Shown in pieces: positions 44,096 to 54,211 of a DNA stretch of 64,000 nt. The first letter of the stretch is position 1. Each line of letters begins with the position of its first letter. Source of the stretch: Lysobacter firmicutimachus. GTDB lineage: Bacteria > Pseudomonadota > Gammaproteobacteria > Xanthomonadales > Xanthomonadaceae. The notes below the pieces were generated by a model. The model saw only the letters and a program-made list of their open reading frames with translations, made no database searches and was not told where the DNA came from. The stretch covers positions 248,001 through 312,000 of the forward strand of contig NZ_JBANDL010000002.1 of the NCBI RefSeq assembly GCF_037027445.1, in the 5' to 3' direction. Position numbers and translations under genes: made by a program.

Positions 44096-47000
44096 CGCCC
44101 GAACCGCGCATACCGCCTCCCGCGACCTCGGCATCGCTGCCGGCGCCGGCCTGGTGCTGGCCCTGGCCACCGGCTTGGGCGGAACCCTCGGCGGCGCGCT
44201 GATCGCCCTGCTCGGCGGCGCGCTGGCCCAGCCGGCATTCGCGATCGCCGCGCGACTGTGGCGCCGGCGCGATGCCGCGCCGCGCTGGAAGCCGGAGCTG
44301 CTGGCGCTGTCGGCGCTGTGGGGCGGGGCGACCGTCGCCTCCGCGGCGCTGGTGGCCTGGCCGTTGAGCGCTTTGCTGCAGACCGGTTCGCTGCTCGCCG
44401 TGCTCGGCCTGAGCGCGGTCGCCGGGCTGATCTTGCTCGGCCTGTGGCGGCTGTGGCCGCTGTACCAGGAGGTCGAACGCGACGGCGCGCCGCTGGCGCC
44501 GACCTGGGCGCGGTTGGCCGATCTCGATCTGGGCGCCTGGCGCGGCCTGGGCGCGGCGGCGATCGTCGCCGGTCTGGTCGGGCTGGTGCTGGTGCTGGCC
44601 TGGCCGGGGCTGATCGTCTCCGGCGGCCTGCGCTGGGGCCTGGCCGTCGCGCTCGCGGTGCTGTCGCCGGCGCTGCATTTGTGGCTGCAGCGCATTCCCG
44701 CGGCCGAGGCGCTGCCGGGCATCGAATTCGCGCCCGAACTGGACCCCCCCGTCGCCGCCGACGATGCCTTGGCCGACGAGGATCTGGAGCCGGCGCTGTA
44801 CGCCGCCGCGCGCGGCGGCAAGGTCGAACGCGCGCTGGAACTGATCGAACTCGGCGCCGACGTGCGCGCGCTGCCGGCTGCCGACGACCGCGATCGCCGC
44901 AGCCTGCCGGTGCTGGCCGCGGTACTGCCCGACCTGCGCCTGCTGCGCGCACTGATCGCCAAGGGCGTCGACCTCAACGCCGCCATCGCCGGGACTACGC
45001 CGCTGTTGGCGGCGACCCGCGACAGCTGGCACGGCCGTCCCGACGCGGTCATGACCCTGCTCGCCAACGGCGCCGACCCGCGCCTGGCCGATCACGAAGG
45101 CAACACCCCGCTGCACCACGCCGCACGCAGCTCCGACCCGGGCGTGGCCGCGCTGCTGTTCGACGCCCAGGCCGAACTGGACCCGCTCAACGAGGACGGC
45201 CTGACCCCGCTCGGCGTAGCCTGCGCCAGCGGCAACTGGCGCCTGGGCAAGTTCCTGCTCGAACGCGGCGCCAAGACCGAACACCCCGGCGGCACCCCGG
45301 CCCTGCTCGCCGCGGCCGGCGCCGACGAGGACGATCCGGCCGGCGTGCAGCTGTTGCTCAAGCACAAGGCGCGCATCGATGCGCGCGATGCGCAGCGCCG
45401 CAGCGCGCTGCACGTGGCCGCGTTCGCCGGCCACCTCGATATCGTCACCGCCCTGCTCGCCGCCGGCGCAGACGCCAAGGCGATCGATCTGCAACAGCGC
45501 ACGCCGTTGCTGGAAGCCGCGCGCGGCGGCCGCCCGGCGGTGCTGGAGCGCCTGCTCGAACACCTGCCGCAGGGCGGCGTGGCCGAAGCCGCGGCGGTCG
45601 ACGCCGACGGCGCCAGCGCGCTGATCCTGGCCTGCCAGGCCGAGACCGCCTCGGCGCCGCTGGTGGTGCGCCTGCTCGATCTCGGCCTGGACCCGGAACT
45701 GCGCGACCGCCAGGGCAAGCGCGCGGTCGACCGCGCGGCCGAGGCCGGTCGCTGGTCGCTGGTCGCGGCGTTGGACCGCGCCTATCCGCTGCCGGCCGCG
45801 GTCAGCGGCGAGGGCGACGCGGACGCCGGCGAGGGCGAACGGGTGATCGTCGACCGCATGCCGGCGGCGTTGCTGCGCGACGGCCTGCGCGAGGGCCACG
45901 AGGCCGACCTGACCGGTCTGGCCAAGCTGTTGAGCCCGGTCGAGCTGGGCGCGCAATTGTTCGAAGACGAAGGCGCGGTGCCCACCGCGCAGCGGATCGA
46001 GTGGCTGCTGGCGCAGGGCGCCGACCCGGCGGTGCGCGACGAGCGCGGCGATACCGTGCTGTTCGTTTTGCTCAGCCGCGGCACCGAGGCCTTGCCGGCG
46101 TTGCAGGCGCTGCTGCGCCACGGCGTCTCGCCGGCCGGCCGCGGCGGCCTGGGCCGCTTCCTCGCCACCTGCTCGGCGGGCGAACAGGCCACGCGCGGGT
46201 TGGAGCAGTTCGCCCTCGACCTGCTCGAGCGCGGCGCCGACGCGTTTGCGCCGACGCCGGCCGGGGACCCGCCGCTGGCGATCGCGGTGCGGCTGGGCTG
46301 GAACCGCCTGCTCGAACGCCTGCTCGCCGCCGGCGTCGACCTCAACACCCGCGACAGCCACGGCATGAGCGCGCTGCACCTGGCGGCGGCGCTCGGCCGC
46401 GAGGCCATGCTCAAGCGCCTGGTGGCGCAGGGCGCGGCCCCCGACCTGCTTGCCGCTGACGGCCAGACTCCGCTCGGGGTGGCCCTGGCTTCTGGCCGGC
46501 GCGACCTGGCCGACTGGCTGGACTGGCGCGGCTGGCCGCTGCCGCGGCGTGCGCTGCACGAGGCCGACGTACCGGCCGCGGCGATCGTCGGCGACGCCGA
46601 CGCGGTGCGCCGTCTGCTCGATCTCGGCCTGCCGGTGGACGCGCCCGACAGCCAGGGCTGCACCGCCCTGCTGCGCGCCGCCGGCGGCGGCCACCGAGCA
46701 GTGGTCGACCTGCTACTGGCGCGCGGCGCCGATCCACAGCGCGCCGCCCATTCCGGCGCGACCCCGCTGTCGGCGGCGGTCAGCATGCGCCACGGCGAGA
46801 TCGTCGACCGCCTGGTCGCTGCCGGCGCCTCGCTGGAGCAGCGCCTGCCGGGCGACCTGACCGTGCTGATGGTGGCCTGCGCCCTGGGCCTGACCGATCT
46901 GGCCGCGCGTCTGCTCGCCGCCGGCGCCGACGTGCATGCGCGCGACGCCCAGGGCCGCATGGCCCTGCATTGCGCGGCGATGTACGGCTTCACCGCGCGC

Positions 47001-47438
47001 GAGCGCAGCCGCCTGGTGGCCTTGTTCGACACCTTGTTGTTGGCCGGCGTCGACGCCGACCAGTCCGCGGCCGGCGCCACGCCGCTGCTGTTGCTGCTCG
47101 GCGCGCGCGCCGAGCCGGGCACCGCCGCCGACGAGGACGTGCTGATCGCCGGTCTGGAATTGCTGCTGGATCACGACGCTTCGCTCGACGTGCAGGACCC
47201 GCGCGGTTTCGGCCCGCTGCACCTGGCGGCGCTGCACGGTCTGTTGCGCGTAGTGCAGCGCCTGCTGCGCCACGGCGCCAACCCGGACCTGCGCGACGCG
47301 CTCAACCGCACGCCGCGCGAGATCGCGGTGATGCGCGGCTTCGTCGACATCGCCGCCGAGTTCGCCCCGCCCGCGCCGAGCAACGGCAGTAGCCGCGACA
47401 TGTCGATGGCCCGGTTCCTGCGCGGCCCGGGGCACTAA
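44088..47438 (+). CDS. Large membrane-anchored ankyrin-repeat protein
   Basis: 1116-aa protein. The first about 220 residues contain several membrane helices (LGIAAGAGLVLALATGLGG, LLAVLGLSAVAGLILLGLWRLW, and others). Residues about 240-1090 are ankyrin repeats: the G-x-T-P-L-x-x-A pattern recurs more than a dozen times (for example GTTPLLAAT, GNTPLHHAAR, GQTPLGVALASG). It probably faces the cytoplasm or periplasm as a scaffold for a partner protein. It overlaps the YcgL start. No enzymatic motif seen. An immunity or toxin role is possible but unsupported. Confidence 0.8.
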   Translation: MPDARTAHTASRDLGIAAGAGLVLALATGLGGTLGGALIALLGGALAQPAFAIAARLWRRRDAAPRWKPELLALSALWGGATVASAALVAWPLSALLQTGSLLAVLGLSAVAGLILLGLWRLWPLYQEVERDGAPLAPTWARLADLDLGAWRGLGAAAIVAGLVGLVLVLAWPGLIVSGGLRWGLAVALAVLSPALHLWLQRIPAAEALPGIEFAPELDPPVAADDALADEDLEPALYAAARGGKVERALELIELGADVRALPAADDRDRRSLPVLAAVLPDLRLLRALIAKGVDLNAAIAGTTPLLAATRDSWHGRPDAVMTLLANGADPRLADHEGNTPLHHAARSSDPGVAALLFDAQAELDPLNEDGLTPLGVACASGNWRLGKFLLERGAKTEHPGGTPALLAAAGADEDDPAGVQLLLKHKARIDARDAQRRSALHVAAFAGHLDIVTALLAAGADAKAIDLQQRTPLLEAARGGRPAVLERLLEHLPQGGVAEAAAVDADGASALILACQAETASAPLVVRLLDLGLDPELRDRQGKRAVDRAAEAGRWSLVAALDRAYPLPAAVSGEGDADAGEGERVIVDRMPAALLRDGLREGHEADLTGLAKLLSPVELGAQLFEDEGAVPTAQRIEWLLAQGADPAVRDERGDTVLFVLLSRGTEALPALQALLRHGVSPAGRGGLGRFLATCSAGEQATRGLEQFALDLLERGADAFAPTPAGDPPLAIAVRLGWNRLLERLLAAGVDLNTRDSHGMSALHLAAALGREAMLKRLVAQGAAPDLLAADGQTPLGVALASGRRDLADWLDWRGWPLPRRALHEADVPAAAIVGDADAVRRLLDLGLPVDAPDSQGCTALLRAAGGGHRAVVDLLLARGADPQRAAHSGATPLSAAVSMRHGEIVDRLVAAGASLEQRLPGDLTVLMVACALGLTDLAARLLAAGADVHARDAQGRMALHCAAMYGFTARERSRLVALFDTLLLAGVDADQSAAGATPLLLLLGARAEPGTAADEDVLIAGLELLLDHDASLDVQDPRGFGPLHLAALHGLLRVVQRLLRHGANPDLRDALNRTPREIAVMRGFVDIAAEFAPPAPSNGSSRDMSMARFLRGPGH

Positions 47439-47470
47439 CTGCAGCCCCGTAAAGCGGCGTGAGCTCTTGT

Positions 47471-47629
47471 GTAGGAGCGGCGTAAGCCGCGACAGCCGAA
47501 GCGGTGGAATACCACGTATTCAGCCGAGGTCGCGAGCCTGCATGAAAAGCAAAAGCGCCGTCTTACCGGGCTTCGGCTACGGCGCTTGCGTGCACCGCTT
47601 TGGTTGGTCGCGGCTCACGCCGCTCCTAC
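47471..47629. repeat. Inverted pair of GTAG-type REP elements
   Basis: A forward copy (47471-47494) and a reverse-complement copy (47607-47629) form a BIME-like pair, 110 nt apart, in the gap between the convergent ankyrin and antiporter genes. They would fold into a large cruciform or hairpin. Confidence 0.85.
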
Positions 47630-47657
47630 AGGAGCCCGTGCGTTCGCGGCGACGGCC

Positions 47658-49508
47658 TCAATGCCGGGTCGAATTCTCCGGCCCGACCGACGTGTGCTTC
47701 TCGACCATGTTCGCCAGCAAGCCCTCGCCGCGATCGGCGTCGAACAGCGCTTCCAGCTCTTTGCGCGCGTCGCGCGCAGTCTGCAGGATCGCGTCCTCGT
47801 CGTCGTGGACCAGATACTGGGCATTGAGCATGCGTTCGTCGAGTTCGCGGAAACGTTCGACGTGGTCGCGCGCCGTCTCCGGCGGCACGCCCAGTTCGAC
47901 CAGCACGTCCTCGCCGAGCTTGAGGCTGGAATAGAACGTCTCGCGCATCGGTTCTGCGCCCAGGTCCATCAATTCCCAGGCGTGGCGACGGTCGCGCGCG
48001 CGGGCGAACACCTTGGCCTTGGGATACAGGCGGCGGATGGTGCGCACGGTGCGGATGCCGGATTCGCGATCGTCGATCGCGATCACGAACACCTTGACCT
48101 GGGCCGCGCCGGCCGAGCGCAGCAGCTCCGGCCGCGCCGGGTCGCCGTAGTAGATCATGGTGCCGAAGCGGCGCATGAAGTCGACCTGGTCGGCGCTGTT
48201 CTCGATCGCGATGAACGGCGTGCGATGCGCGACCAGCAAGCGGGCGATGATCTGGCCGAAGCGGCCCATGCCGGCCAGCAGCACCTGCGGATGATGGTCG
48301 GGGATCTCGTCGTAGGGGCGCTTTTCCTTCGCCGTCGGCGCCGCGTCGAGCATGCGCTGGGCGGCGATCATCAGCAGCGGGGTCAGCGCCATCGACACGC
48401 CGACCGCGGCGATCAGGCGGTCGCGGGTCGGGTCGTCCAGCAGCCGCGCCTTGACCGCTTCGTTGAACACGATGAAGGCGAACTCGCCGCCCAGCGACAT
48501 CACCGTGGCGAGCTGGAACGCGCCGCGCTTGTCCAGGCCGCCGGCGCTGATGCCGACCCCGAACAGCAGGATGAACTTCACCGATAGCAAGGCGAACACG
48601 ATCGCGGCGATGGTGACCGGCTCGGCCAGCACCCGCTGCAGGTCGATGCTCATGCCCACGGCCATGAAGAACAGGCCCAGCAGCAGGCCCTTGAACGGCT
48701 CGATCTGCGATTCCAGCTCGTGGCGGAATTCCGAATCGGCCAGCAGCACGCCGGCCAGGAACGCGCCCAGGCCGGCGGACAGGCCGGCGATCTGCATGAT
48801 CCAGGCCGAGCCGAGCACGGTCAGCAGCGCCGCGCCGGTGAACACTTCCGGCATGCGGGTGCGGGCGACGACCCGGAACACCTGGCGCAGCAGCACGCGG
48901 CCGCCGAACACCACCGCCGCGATCGCGCCCAGCGCCTTGGCCACCGCGATCCAGTTCAGCCCCTCCACTGCCGCGGCCTTGCCGAGCAGCGGAATCGCCG
49001 CCAGCAGCGGAATCGCGGCCAGATCCTGGAACAGCAGGATCGCGAACGCGAGCCGGCCGTAATCGGTGGCCAGGCTCTTGCGCTCGGACAGCAACTGCAG
49101 GCAGACCGCGGTCGAGGACAAGGCCAGGCCCAGGCCGATCACCGTCGCCGCCTTCCAGCCCACCGGCACGTCGGCCAGCGGCGCACCGAACAGGGCCAAC
49201 GCGCCCAGTGCGATGCCGCTGAGCAGCACTTGCAGGCCGCCCGCGCCGAACACCGGCTTGCGCATCACCCGCAGGCGCGCCGGCGACAGTTCCAGGCCGA
49301 TCACGAACAGCATCATGACCACGCCGATTTCCGAGGCGCCCAGCACCGGTTCGGCGTCGCGGATCACCTTGACCCCGTAGGGGCCCAGCACCACGCCCGC
49401 GGCGAGATAGCCCAACACCGCGCCGAGGCCGAATTTGCGGAACACCGGCACCGCCACCACCGCGGCCAGCAGGAACAACAACGCGAGTTCGAGACCGCCA
49501 CCGTGCAT
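47658..49508 (-). CDS. KefC-like cation/proton antiporter of the CPA2 family
   Basis: 616-aa protein: about 12 membrane helices (1-400) with GLGAFLAGVLLADSEFRHEL and the preceding ALSSTAVCLQLL, typical of KefB/KefC. A cytosolic TrkA-N domain (QVLLAGMGRFGQIIARLL) and a C-terminal extension follow. ATG 49508 with GGAGG spaced by 5 nt is preferred over an upstream GTG in the same frame. Likely exports K+ or Na+ under electrophile or pH stress; no KefF/KefG ancillary gene is adjacent. Confidence 0.92.
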   Translation of the reverse strand: MHGGGLELALLFLLAAVVAVPVFRKFGLGAVLGYLAAGVVLGPYGVKVIRDAEPVLGASEIGVVMMLFVIGLELSPARLRVMRKPVFGAGGLQVLLSGIALGALALFGAPLADVPVGWKAATVIGLGLALSSTAVCLQLLSERKSLATDYGRLAFAILLFQDLAAIPLLAAIPLLGKAAAVEGLNWIAVAKALGAIAAVVFGGRVLLRQVFRVVARTRMPEVFTGAALLTVLGSAWIMQIAGLSAGLGAFLAGVLLADSEFRHELESQIEPFKGLLLGLFFMAVGMSIDLQRVLAEPVTIAAIVFALLSVKFILLFGVGISAGGLDKRGAFQLATVMSLGGEFAFIVFNEAVKARLLDDPTRDRLIAAVGVSMALTPLLMIAAQRMLDAAPTAKEKRPYDEIPDHHPQVLLAGMGRFGQIIARLLVAHRTPFIAIENSADQVDFMRRFGTMIYYGDPARPELLRSAGAAQVKVFVIAIDDRESGIRTVRTIRRLYPKAKVFARARDRRHAWELMDLGAEPMRETFYSSLKLGEDVLVELGVPPETARDHVERFRELDERMLNAQYLVHDDEDAILQTARDARKELEALFDADRGEGLLANMVEKHTSVGPENSTRH

Positions 49509-49865
49509 GAGCACCTCCGGCTGGGATTATGACGCGATGCGCCGGGCTGCGGCGGTGCGGCGCGCATCGTGCGAGTGAACGCAGTGTCGCGCCGGCGGAT
49601 GACGCCGGGGCTCTGCTATGGATGCCGGCAAGCGCGATTTCAACCTGCGGATGCCGCGTCGCGCGCGTGCGTCCCGAGTGACGGCGGCCGCGGCGACGCG
49701 TGCGCGGCGGCGCAAATCGTGCTCGCGCCAGGCATTGCCTCTGGCCCGTCGCGGGCTGCGCGACAGGCGGGGCGGACAATGACGGACGCCAGGCCGGCCG
49801 CGTCCGAACCGGTCCGCAACGGCGTCGATTCGTCGTCATCCGTCGTCGTCCACAAGGAGGTTGTC
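49509..49865. other. Gene-free region between antiporter and small lipoprotein
   Basis: No gene or repeat that I can recognise. It contains the promoters of two divergent genes; no clear hexamers were found. Confidence 0.4.
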
Positions 49866-50051
49866 ATGAAGGGATTGATCGTTGTGTTGGCGGCGCTGCT
49901 GTGCAGCGCCTGTGCTCCGACCCTGGTCGATGGCTGGCCCGGCAGCGAGCTCGCGGCGGCGGCGGGCAACGCCCGGGAGGCGGCCGTCGCTGCTGCGCCC
50001 GTGCCCGCGTCGGTGTCGGTGCCGGGGACGCCGCGGCCGGCACGAGGCTGA
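49866..50051 (+). CDS. Small lipoprotein, unknown
   Basis: 61-aa peptide, MKGLIVVLAALLCSACAPTLVD, with lipobox CSAC at residues 13-16 and a mature part of only about 45 residues, Ala/Pro/Val-rich. Ribosome-binding site AAGGAGG lies 5 nt before the ATG, the strongest in this part of the window. It is upstream (273-nt gap) of the putative T4SS effector in the same direction. Small lipoproteins next to such effectors can be immunity proteins. However, 45 residues is short for this, and an entericidin-like peptide is equally possible. Confidence 0.6.
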   Translation: MKGLIVVLAALLCSACAPTLVDGWPGSELAAAAGNAREAAVAAAPVPASVSVPGTPRPARG

Positions 50052-50324
50052 GTCGCCGCGGCCGGCATGTGGGGTGCGAACCGCGGCCCGCATCGGGCCG
50101 CGTCCGCCTGCGTCGAGGGCGCAGCGCCGCAATGCCTGAATACGCTGCGGCACGAAGCAGGCCGCCGCAAAACCGGCCGCAGCGCCCGGTTCCGATTGTC
50201 ACCATTCGGTAGCGAATTGCCCCAGCGCCGGGACGGGGGCATCATGCGGGTCCGCCCGCGGCCGTGCCGCCGGCGCGACAGGGGGGTCATGACGACTTCG
50301 TAACGGGGACAAGGAGCCAGTGCA

Positions 50325-52127
50325 ATGAATGCAGCAGTCGATTCGATCTCGGCGGGGAACCGAGCCCAAACCACCACTGCGGCCCTGCGGCGCTACGCCG
50401 GCCAGGGCAGCGCGCAGGAGCGCGCCCAGGACTACACCGTGTTGCTGCCGGCCGACGACGAGTGGTCGCGCGACAGCGTGCTGCGCGCCGTCGTCGCCGA
50501 CGCGTTGCAGCGCAACGGCCAGGTAGTCGACGAAGATACGTTGGAAGCGACCGTGGCCCAGGTCGGTGGCCCCGGCGGCGCGCTGGCCCAGCTCGCGCCG
50601 GCCTGGAAACTGCATCCGGGCGAAACCCGCGCCGACGGCCGCGTCGCGCCGCCGTTCCACGGCTATGCGCTGGACGTGCCGGCGACGCTGCAGGATTCGA
50701 TGGTCGACTACGCCAAGCGCTGGTCGGCGCAGCGCGATGCCGGCCCGCAGGCGCCGGTCGACGCGCCCTTGAACGAACTGCGCCAGCTGGCCCGCAACGG
50801 CGGCCGCGGCGACGTCGCCGACACGCTCGATGCGATCGACGGCGCGATCAAGGCCGGCACCGCCGCGCGCGCCTCCGGCCAGCCGATCGACGCCGCGGCG
50901 ATGAGCGCGCTGATGGAGTTCGCCCACCGCACCGGGCGCGAGCGCCAGGCGGCCAAGATTCTCGAACGCTACACCGCGATCAAGGACGTCGGCCACGACG
51001 TGCGCGACCTCGGCCAGAACGCCGGCCGCGTGTTCAACGGCCGCGATCCGGTCAGCGGCCGTCCGCTGGACACCGACCAGCGCGTCGACGCCGCGTTCGA
51101 CATGCTCAGCGGCGGCTTCAAGCTCGCCGGCAGCGTGGGCAACACCGCGGTGCTGCTCGGCGCGCGCAACGCCGGCCTGGTCGGCAGCCTGATCGGCATC
51201 GCGCCGGTGGGCATGGCCATCGTCGCCTTCGCCGCCGGTGCGTTCGAGTTGATCAAGCGCGCCCGCGAGGCCTTGCTGGCGCCGCGTTGGGACGAGTTCC
51301 GCGAGCGCTTCCCGTTCGCTCAGGGCATGGAGCCCAAGCGCGCGATCAGCGCGGTGATGCGCCAGATCGAGGGCATGCCGACCGATGCCGGCAACGCTTT
51401 GTCGACCGCGACGCGCATTCTCGACGGCGTCGGCCAGAACCCGGAAACGCGCGAGCGCTTCCTGTCCTTCCTCAAGCAGAAGGTGCCGGAGTCGTTGGTC
51501 GACGCGCTGGGCTCGGGGCAGGGGCTGGAGAAACTCAGCGCGCAGCAGCAGATGCTGCTGGCGCAGGCGGCGAAGAATTCGTCCAAGGAGTTCTTCGATC
51601 TCGAGCTCAAGGACGTCAAGCGCTATGTCGCCGACCGCGACGGCCAGCGCGAGCGCGGCACCTACCTGTTGCCGCCGGAACTGCGCGAGGCCGCCAACCA
51701 CAACGGCAACCGCGTCGGCGGCGGGTTCGACGAGGGATTGCGCGTGGCCGGCATCCTCAGCAGCGGCGCGCACGCGATGAACGGGCTGTACAAGGAACTG
51801 CTCGGCAAGGTCCAGGGCGGCGAGCTCAACCGCGACCTCGGCCGGCTCGGCGAGCAGCAGCAGAAGAACCTCGCCGCAGCGCTGATTCCGGCGATGCGCG
51901 ACGGCGGCCTGAGCCAGATCGATCACTTGCTGGCGAGCAAGGACGGCAGCCGGCTGTTCGCGGTGCAGGGCGACCCGCAGTCGCCGAGCCGGCGCATGGT
52001 CGCGATCGACGTGTCCGCGGCGGCCCACCAGAGCGTGGAAGCCAGCAGCCTGCTGGTCGCGCGGCAGATGGCGACGATGGAAACGCAGAACCCGCAGACG
52101 CAGTTGGCGGGCGGCCGCGGGCTGTAA
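50325..52127 (+). CDS. Putative Xanthomonadales T4SS effector (XVIPCD-type C-terminus)
   Basis: 600-aa protein. Residues about 529-582 contain LSQIDHLLASKDGSRLFAVQGDP, followed by the pattern that ends SSLLVARQ. This fits the XVIPCD (X-Tfe) targeting domain of Xanthomonadales antibacterial T4SS effectors: G/S-x-I-D-x-x-x-x-S-x-D-x-x-R-L-F-A-V-Q-G, then an S-S segment and a Gln-rich tail (QNPQTQL). The N-terminal about 500 residues are helical and Arg/Ala-rich, with a hydrophobic Gly/Ala stretch (about 276-311) that could insert in a membrane. No enzymatic motif recognised. Ribosome-binding site AAGGAG precedes ATG 50325. Confidence 0.7.
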   Translation: MNAAVDSISAGNRAQTTTAALRRYAGQGSAQERAQDYTVLLPADDEWSRDSVLRAVVADALQRNGQVVDEDTLEATVAQVGGPGGALAQLAPAWKLHPGETRADGRVAPPFHGYALDVPATLQDSMVDYAKRWSAQRDAGPQAPVDAPLNELRQLARNGGRGDVADTLDAIDGAIKAGTAARASGQPIDAAAMSALMEFAHRTGRERQAAKILERYTAIKDVGHDVRDLGQNAGRVFNGRDPVSGRPLDTDQRVDAAFDMLSGGFKLAGSVGNTAVLLGARNAGLVGSLIGIAPVGMAIVAFAAGAFELIKRAREALLAPRWDEFRERFPFAQGMEPKRAISAVMRQIEGMPTDAGNALSTATRILDGVGQNPETRERFLSFLKQKVPESLVDALGSGQGLEKLSAQQQMLLAQAAKNSSKEFFDLELKDVKRYVADRDGQRERGTYLLPPELREAANHNGNRVGGGFDEGLRVAGILSSGAHAMNGLYKELLGKVQGGELNRDLGRLGEQQQKNLAAALIPAMRDGGLSQIDHLLASKDGSRLFAVQGDPQSPSRRMVAIDVSAAAHQSVEASSLLVARQMATMETQNPQTQLAGGRGL

Positions 52128-52199
52128 GCGATCGGTCCGGCGCGGCCCGGGCCGCGCCGGACTTCGTGGTCGCAGCTGCAGTAGCGCGCCGTCGCCAGG

Positions 52200-52223
52200 G
52201 TAGGAGCGGCGCGAGCCGCGACC
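52200..52223 (+). repeat. Single GTAG-type REP element
   Basis: GTAGGAGCGGCGCGAGCCGCGACC, next to the 3' ends of the effector and rho genes, which converge here. Confidence 0.8.
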
Positions 52224-52246
52224 GCGATGCCGCAGGCGGCGGCGCG

Positions 52247-53965
52247 TCAGCGCTTCATCGAGCTGAAGAACTCGTCGTTGGACTTGGTGTTCTTCATCTT
52301 GTCGAGCAGGAATTCCATCGCGCCGATCTCGTCCATGCCGTGCAGCAGCTTGCGCAGGATCCAGATCTTCTGCAGCAGCTCCGGCTCGATCAGCAGGTCT
52401 TCGCGGCGGGTGCCCGAGCGGTTGATGTTGATCGCCGGGTAGACGCGCTTTTCGGCGATGCGGCGGTCCAGGTGCACTTCGCTGTTGCCGGTGCCCTTGA
52501 ACTCTTCGTAGATCACCTCGTCCATCTTGCTGCCGGTGTCGATCAGCGCGGTGGCGATGATGGTCAGCGAGCCGCCTTCTTCCACGTTGCGCGCGGCGCC
52601 GAAGAAGCGCTTCGGGCGGTGCAGGGCGTTGGCGTCGACGCCGCCGGTGAGCACCTTGCCCGAGGACGGCACCACGTTGTTGTAGGCGCGGGCCAGGCGG
52701 GTGATCGAGTCGAGCAGGATCACCACGTCCTTCTTGTGTTCGACCAGGCGCTTGGCGCGCTCGATCACCATTTCCGCGACCTGCACGTGGCGCGCGGCCG
52801 GTTCGTCGAAGGTCGAGGAGACCACTTCGCCGCGCACGGTGCGCTGCATTTCGGTCACTTCTTCCGGACGCTCGTCGACCAGCAGCACGATCAGGTGCAC
52901 GTCGGGGTGGTTATGGGTGATCGCGGTCGCGACCTGCTGCATCAGCATGGTCTTGCCGGCCTTGGGCGGCGAGACGATCAGGGCGCGCTGGCCCTTGCCC
53001 TGCGGCGCCATCAGGTCGAGGATGCGGCCGGTGATGTCCTCGGTCGAGCCGTCGCCGCGCTCGAGCTTGAACTTGCGGCGCGGGAACAGCGGGGTCAGGT
53101 TTTCGAACAGGACCTTGTTCTTCGACGCTTCCAGCGGTTCGCCGTTGATGCTGTCGACCACCGAGAGGGCGAAATAGCGTTCGCCGTCCTTGGGGAAGCG
53201 GATGCGGCCGGACAAGTGGTCGCCGGTGCGCAGGTTGAAGCGGCGGATCTGGCTGGGCGAGATATAGGTGTCGTCCGGGCCGGCCAGGTAGCTGGCCTCG
53301 GCCGCGCGCAGGAAGCCGAAGCCGTCGGGCAGGATCTCCAGCACGCCGTCTGCGGCGACGCCTTCGCCGTGGCGGGTCAGCACCTTGAGCAGGGCGAAGA
53401 TCACGTCCTGCTTGCGGGCGCGGGCGACGCCGTCGGTGATGCTCAGCTGTTCGGCGATCTCCAGCAGGCGCGGCGCGGGCATGCGCTTGAGGTCGCCCAG
53501 CGAATATTGCGGGAAGCCCTCCGGAACCTGCGGGTGCGGGCGGGGAACGAAGTTCTCGCCGTTGTCGGCGTAGTCGTCGCCGCCGCCGCCGCGCTGCTGC
53601 GGGCGGTTGTTGCGATCGCGGTCGCGGTCGCGGCGGTTGCGGAAGCGGTCGCGGCGGTTGCCGCGGTTGTTGTCGAAGCCGCCTTCGCGCTGGCCCTGGG
53701 CCTGCTGCGATTGCGGGTTGCCGCCGCCTTCGTTGCCCTGCTGCGGCGCGGCGCTCTCGGCGCCGGAAGCGGCGGCCGGTGCGGACTCGCTGGCGCTGGG
53801 GGCCGGGGCGGGCTTGGGAGGCGCCGCTTCGACGGGAGCGGGCGCGGGAATCAGAGGGCTGGCGTCGCCGACCACGGCCGGAGCGGCTTCGGCGGCTTTG
53901 CTGGCGCGCGGCTTGCGCACGCGCTTTTCGGCGGTATCGCCAGCGTCGGGGGTCTTATCGGACAA
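52247..53965 (-). CDS. rho: Transcription termination factor Rho with N-terminal disordered extension
   Basis: 572-aa Rho. The standard part starts at about residue 155 ([19 protein letters not shown]) with the OSB and RNA-binding region. Walker A is [14 protein letters not shown], then Walker [17 protein letters not shown], and the Q/R-loop segment [26 protein letters not shown]. About 150 N-terminal residues are extra and low-complexity: Ala/Pro/Glu first, then Asn/Arg/Asp/Gly-rich. Such insertions occur in several high-GC lineages and may affect RNA binding or phase behaviour. It converges with the effector gene. Confidence 0.97.
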   Translation of the reverse strand: MSDKTPDAGDTAEKRVRKPRASKAAEAAPAVVGDASPLIPAPAPVEAAPPKPAPAPSASESAPAAASGAESAAPQQGNEGGGNPQSQQAQGQREGGFDNNRGNRRDRFRNRRDRDRDRNNRPQQRGGGGDDYADNGENFVPRPHPQVPEGFPQYSLGDLKRMPAPRLLEIAEQLSITDGVARARKQDVIFALLKVLTRHGEGVAADGVLEILPDGFGFLRAAEASYLAGPDDTYISPSQIRRFNLRTGDHLSGRIRFPKDGERYFALSVVDSINGEPLEASKNKVLFENLTPLFPRRKFKLERGDGSTEDITGRILDLMAPQGKGQRALIVSPPKAGKTMLMQQVATAITHNHPDVHLIVLLVDERPEEVTEMQRTVRGEVVSSTFDEPAARHVQVAEMVIERAKRLVEHKKDVVILLDSITRLARAYNNVVPSSGKVLTGGVDANALHRPKRFFGAARNVEEGGSLTIIATALIDTGSKMDEVIYEEFKGTGNSEVHLDRRIAEKRVYPAININRSGTRREDLLIEPELLQKIWILRKLLHGMDEIGAMEFLLDKMKNTKSNDEFFSSMKR

Positions 53966-54170
53966 GCGGAGGTTCCTCGCTAAGCGGCGAGCGCTCGCGT
54001 AGAGGCGAGCGGGACGTCAGGGACGTAGGTGGATAGATGGGTATGTCAGACGGGGTGCGGCGCGGGGACGCGAAGTCCGACGCCGGGTACAGCGAAACTA
54101 GCACTGCCGCTGCGTGGCGGCAAGCTTCCCGAGCGATGCCGTTCACCTTGCCGGGCAAGGCCCGGAGCGG

Positions 54171-54200
54171 CTCGCGCCCGCGGCGGGGCAGGGGCGCGAG
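54171..54200 (-). terminator. Hairpin after trxA
   Basis: CTCGCGCCC (54171-54179) and GGGGCGCGAG (54191-54200) form a 9-bp stem directly after the trxA stop on the minus strand. No T-run follows, so it may be a processing or pausing hairpin. Confidence 0.4.
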
Positions 54201-54211
54201 ACCGGGGCGCG

